In this document: in pieces, positions 61,251 to 64,000 of the stretch
Layout: each line of letters starts with the position of its first letter
How positions within the stretch are numbered: the stretch's first letter is position 1
Assembly (NCBI RefSeq): GCF_003611275.1
Contig: NZ_CP020694.1
Span: 558,001-622,000 of the forward strand
Direction: 5' to 3'
DNA from: Sulfitobacter sp. D7
Lineage (GTDB): Bacteria; Pseudomonadota; Alphaproteobacteria; Rhodobacterales; Rhodobacteraceae
DNA length: 64,000 bases
Position numbers and translations under genes: made by a program
The notes under the pieces: model-generated
Told to the model about the DNA's origin: nothing
Seen by the model: the letters and a program-made list of their open reading frames with translations, nothing else
Database searches by the model: none

Positions 61251-62501
61251 ATGCCCGCGCCCGGAGAGAACCTCAAGATTGATCCTGACCGCCTGTGGGA
61301 TTCCTTGATGGAGATGGCCAAGATCGGCCCCGGCGTGGCGGGGGGGAATAACCGTCAGACGCTGACCGACGAAGATGCCGAAGGCCGCGCCCTGTTCCAA
61401 AAGTGGTGCGAAGACGCGGGCTGCACCATGGGTCTTGACCAGATGGGCAATATGTTCGCCCAGCGGGAGGGCACCGATCCCGATGCGCTGCCGGTCTATG
61501 TGGGCAGCCACCTCGACACCCAGCCCACGGGCGGGAAATACGATGGCATCCTTGGCGTGCTCGGCGGGTTGGAGATCATCCGCACGATGAACGATCTGGG
61601 CATCAAGACCAAACATCCGATCGTCGTGACCAACTTCACCAACGAAGAAGGCACCCGTTACGCCCCCGCGATGCTGTCGTCGGGGGTTTTTGCTGGCATC
61701 CACACCCAAGACTGGGCCTACGCGCGCACCGACGCCGAGGGCAAGAGCTTTGGCGACGAGTTGCAGCGCATCGGCTGGAAGGGCGATGAGGAAGTCGGCG
61801 CGCGCAAGATGCATGCCTTCTTTGAACTGCACATCGAACAGGGCCCGATTTTGGAATCCGAGGGCAAGGACATCGGCGTCGTGACCCACGGGCAGGGCCT
61901 GAGCTGGACGCAGGTAACGATCATCGGCAAGGACAGCCACACCGGTTCCACCCCGATGCCGATGCGCCGCGATGCGGGGCTGGGCATGGCGCGGGTGCTG
62001 GATAAGGTGAACGAAATCGCGCTCAGCCATGCGCCCCATGCGGTGGGGGCGGCAGGCCATATCGAAGTCTACCCGAACTCGCGCAACGTGATCCCGGGCA
62101 AGACGGTGTTTACCGTCGATTTCCGGTCACCCGAACTGGCCGTGATCGAGGATATGGAGGCCCGTCTGCGCGACGAGGGCCAAAAGATCGCCGATGATAT
62201 GGATGTGCAGATCGAGTTTGAAAAGGTCGGCGGTTTCGACCCCGTGGCCTTTGATGATGGCTGTGTCACGGCTGTGCGCAATGCCGCCGAGCGGTTGGGC
62301 TATAGCCATATGAACTTGATTTCGGGCGCGGGGCATGACGCCTGCTGGATCAACCGGGTGGCGCCCACGGCGATGGTGATGTGCCCCTGTGTCGATGGTC
62401 TGAGCCACAATGAGGCCGAAGACATCACCAAGGATTGGGCCAAGGCGGGGGCGGATGTGCTGCTCCATGCGGTGCTGGAGACAGCGGAAATAGAGGGCTG
62501 A
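61251..62501 (+). CDS. Zn-dependent M20-family amidohydrolase (beta-ureidopropionase / N-carbamoyl-amino acid hydrolase)
   Basis: A 416-residue enzyme of the HyuC/PydC-type M20 family. Metal-site segments are VGSHLDTQPTGGKYDGILGVLGGLE, TNEEGTRYAPAMLSSGVFAG and FELHIEQGPILESEGKDIGVV. The dimerisation/substrate domain is present (GKDSHTGSTPMPMRRDAGLGMARVL), and the last His ligand lies in CVDGLSHNEAEDI. In this context it would cleave N-carbamoyl-beta-alanine to beta-alanine, CO2 and ammonia, the last step of the pathway. A general hydantoinase role is possible. GGAG is upstream of the ATG. Confidence 0.92.
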   Translation: MPAPGENLKIDPDRLWDSLMEMAKIGPGVAGGNNRQTLTDEDAEGRALFQKWCEDAGCTMGLDQMGNMFAQREGTDPDALPVYVGSHLDTQPTGGKYDGILGVLGGLEIIRTMNDLGIKTKHPIVVTNFTNEEGTRYAPAMLSSGVFAGIHTQDWAYARTDAEGKSFGDELQRIGWKGDEEVGARKMHAFFELHIEQGPILESEGKDIGVVTHGQGLSWTQVTIIGKDSHTGSTPMPMRRDAGLGMARVLDKVNEIALSHAPHAVGAAGHIEVYPNSRNVIPGKTVFTVDFRSPELAVIEDMEARLRDEGQKIADDMDVQIEFEKVGGFDPVAFDDGCVTAVRNAAERLGYSHMNLISGAGHDACWINRVAPTAMVMCPCVDGLSHNEAEDITKDWAKAGADVLLHAVLETAEIEG

Positions 62502-62516
62502 ACACGCGGGCGGAGG

Positions 62517-62562
62517 TCTGGGGTGCTGCCCCGGCCCCCCGACGTGAATTGCCAGAAAAGAT
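62517..62562 (+). repeat. Related GC-rich hairpin element before hydA
   Basis: TCTGGGGTGCTGCCCCGGCCCCCCG resembles the hairpin half of the element after gltX and can form a GGGG/CCCC stem. It is followed by an A-rich CAGAAAAGATG. It fills the gap between the amidohydrolase and hydA and may attenuate read-through between them. Confidence 0.45.
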
Positions 62563-62574
62563 GGGGAGAAGAAG

Positions 62575-64000
62575 ATGAGCAAGGTAATCAAGGGTGGCAT
62601 GGTTTGCACGGCGGACCGCACATGGAAAGCCGATGTCCTGATCGAAGGCGAGAAGATCAAACAGATCGGCGAAGACCTAAAGGGCGACGAATATATCGAC
62701 GCCGAGGGCGCCTATGTGATCCCCGGCGGGATTGATCCGCATACGCACCTAGAGATGCCTTTCATGGGCACCACGGCAGCCGAAACCTTTGAGTCCGGCA
62801 CATGGGCCGCGGCAGTGGGCGGCACAACGATGGTGGTCGATTTCTGCCTGCCGGGTGCGGATGGCTCGATCAAGAACGCGATCAACGAGTGGCACCGCAA
62901 ATCCGCGCCGCAGATCTGCAGCGACATCGGCTATCACATGGCGATCACCGGCTGGGACGAGACCGTCTTTAACGAGATGAAAGACGCGGTCGACATGGGG
63001 GTGAACAGCTTTAAGCACTTCATGGCCTATAAGGGTGCCTTGATGATCGAAGATGACGAGATGTTCGCCTCGTTCAAACGCTGTGCCGAGTTGGGCGCGC
63101 TGCCGATGGTCCATGCCGAGAATGGCGATCTGGTTGCCGAGTTGCAGCAGAAGTATTTTGATCAGGGCATCACCGGGCCAGAGGGCCACGCCTATTCCCG
63201 TCCGCCTGAGTTGGAAGGCGAAGCAGCAAACCGCGCGATCACCATCGCTGATACCGCCGGCGTGCCCCTGTATATCGTGCACGTTTCCTGCGAGCAGACC
63301 CATGAGGCGATCCGGCGTGCGCGGCAAAAGGGGATGCGGGTTTACGGCGAGCCGTTGATCCAATTCCTGACGCTGGATGAGTCGGAGTATTTCAACAAGG
63401 ATTGGGACCACGCCGCGCGGCGCGTCATGTCGCCGCCCTTCCGCTCGAAAGACCACCAAGACAGCCTTTGGGCTGGTTTGCAGGCGGGCAGCTTGCAGGT
63501 GGTCGCGACGGATCACGCGGCATTCAGCACTGAGCAGAAACGTGCGGGCCGCGATGATTTCCGGATCATTCCCAACGGCTCAAACGGGCTGGAAGAGCGT
63601 CTCGCCGTGCTTTGGACCGAAGGGGTAGAGACGGGGCGGCTTACGCCCAATGAATTCGTCGCCGCGACCTCGACCAATATCGCCAAGATCCTCAACATCT
63701 ATCCGCAGAAGGGCGCGATCGTTGAAGGGGCTGATGCCGATATCGTGGTCTGGGATCCGAAAATCACCAAGACGATCAGCCCGGTGAACCACCATTCCAT
63801 CCTTGATTACAACGTCTTTGAGGGCTTTGAGGTCAAGGCGCAGAGCCGCTATACCCTCAGCCGAGGTGAGGTGATCTGGGCTTGGGGTCAAAACAGCCAG
63901 CCGCAGCCGGGACGTGGGCGTTTCGTGCCGCGCCCAGCCTTCCCAAGCGCCAATGTCGCGCTCAGCAAGTGGAAGGAGCTCAACAGCCCCAAGATGATCA
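62575..64000 (+). CDS. hydA: Dihydropyrimidinase (D-hydantoinase), 3' end outside window
   Basis: At least 475 residues of a dinuclear-zinc amidohydrolase that opens the dihydropyrimidine ring to N-carbamoyl-beta-alanine. The metal ligands are in GIDPHTHLEMPF, the carboxylated Lys in NSFKHFMAYKGALM, and His in MVHAENGD and YIVHVSCEQTHEA, with Asp in VVATDHAAFST. Family enzymes are about 480-490 residues, so only a few codons are missing. ATG 62575 has GGGGAGAAGAAG upstream. There is no stop codon before position 64000. Confidence 0.95.
   Translation, partial: MSKVIKGGMVCTADRTWKADVLIEGEKIKQIGEDLKGDEYIDAEGAYVIPGGIDPHTHLEMPFMGTTAAETFESGTWAAAVGGTTMVVDFCLPGADGSIKNAINEWHRKSAPQICSDIGYHMAITGWDETVFNEMKDAVDMGVNSFKHFMAYKGALMIEDDEMFASFKRCAELGALPMVHAENGDLVAELQQKYFDQGITGPEGHAYSRPPELEGEAANRAITIADTAGVPLYIVHVSCEQTHEAIRRARQKGMRVYGEPLIQFLTLDESEYFNKDWDHAARRVMSPPFRSKDHQDSLWAGLQAGSLQVVATDHAAFSTEQKRAGRDDFRIIPNGSNGLEERLAVLWTEGVETGRLTPNEFVAATSTNIAKILNIYPQKGAIVEGADADIVVWDPKITKTISPVNHHSILDYNVFEGFEVKAQSRYTLSRGEVIWAWGQNSQPQPGRGRFVPRPAFPSANVALSKWKELNSPKMI

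Overview
This window looks like a chromosomal segment of an alphaproteobacterium of the Rhodobacteraceae (roseobacter group). The evidence is the high G+C content, typical roseobacter protein sequences (RpoHII-like sigma factor, DUF1467, short GluRS, PreTA), and gene clusters familiar from that family: trpS-murJ-glnD, lppC-rsmI-yraN-gshB, and mreBCD-mrdA-rodA. The genus cannot be fixed from sequence alone. Nearly all of it is core chromosome. No tRNA, rRNA, insertion sequence, prophage or CRISPR array was seen. The only clearly accessory item is a small restriction-modification cassette.

Layout. 1-1295: 3' part of aspS. 1325-2672: BglII-type endonuclease with an MT-A70-type adenine methylase. 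2785-8916: hemerythrin, a small membrane protein, an acetyltransferase, a response regulator, methylmalonyl-CoA epimerase, DUF1467, EI24, nitroreductase, an HDAC-like deacetylase and a VOC protein. 9021-15930: trpS, a rhomboid homologue lacking its catalytic residues, murJ, a CHAP lipoprotein and glnD. 15911-20417: LppC-type lipoprotein, rsmI, yraN, gshB and an HSL-type hydrolase. 20380-24793: comM, a GST, a histidine phosphatase with cobU, and rpoH. 24875-29628: coaBC, dut, a membrane-anchored ThiF/MoeB protein and an M3 peptidase. 29648-36247: the cell-shape operon mreBCD-mrdA-rodA, followed by a 2-hydroxyacid reductase. 36427-41344: a VOC protein, leuA with a leucine-rich leader peptide, and an SDR coupled to an FeS photolyase. 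41358-47457: an ABM protein, an SH3/DUF1236 protein, a degenerate NadE paralogue, an 18-repeat MORN protein and gltX. 47531-52929: a gamma-glutamylcyclotransferase-like gene, then a tandem glycine riboswitch driving gcvT-gcvH-gcvP. 52962-57121: a YbbAP-type ABC exporter, a GDSL esterase and a cold-shock protein. 57453-64000: reductive pyrimidine catabolism (preT, preA, TetR regulator, ureidopropionase-type amidohydrolase, and hydA cut by the window end).

How the genes work together. The last block forms a route uracil/thymine -> dihydropyrimidine -> N-carbamoyl-beta-amino acid -> beta-amino acid. A divergently encoded TetR (RutR-like) protein sits beside a perfect TTTACCA-N2-TGGTAAA palindrome, and a near-copy lies upstream of preT, so one regulon is likely. 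The gcv operon is controlled by glycine through its riboswitch. leuA is probably controlled by ribosome-mediated attenuation.

The most unusual items are an intact NadE paralogue with substitutions in both active sites, a rhomboid lacking its Ser, His and Asn, a MORN protein built as two copies of a nine-repeat block, and the possibly leaderless leuA leader peptide. I did not find a wholly new multi-gene defence or mobile system.
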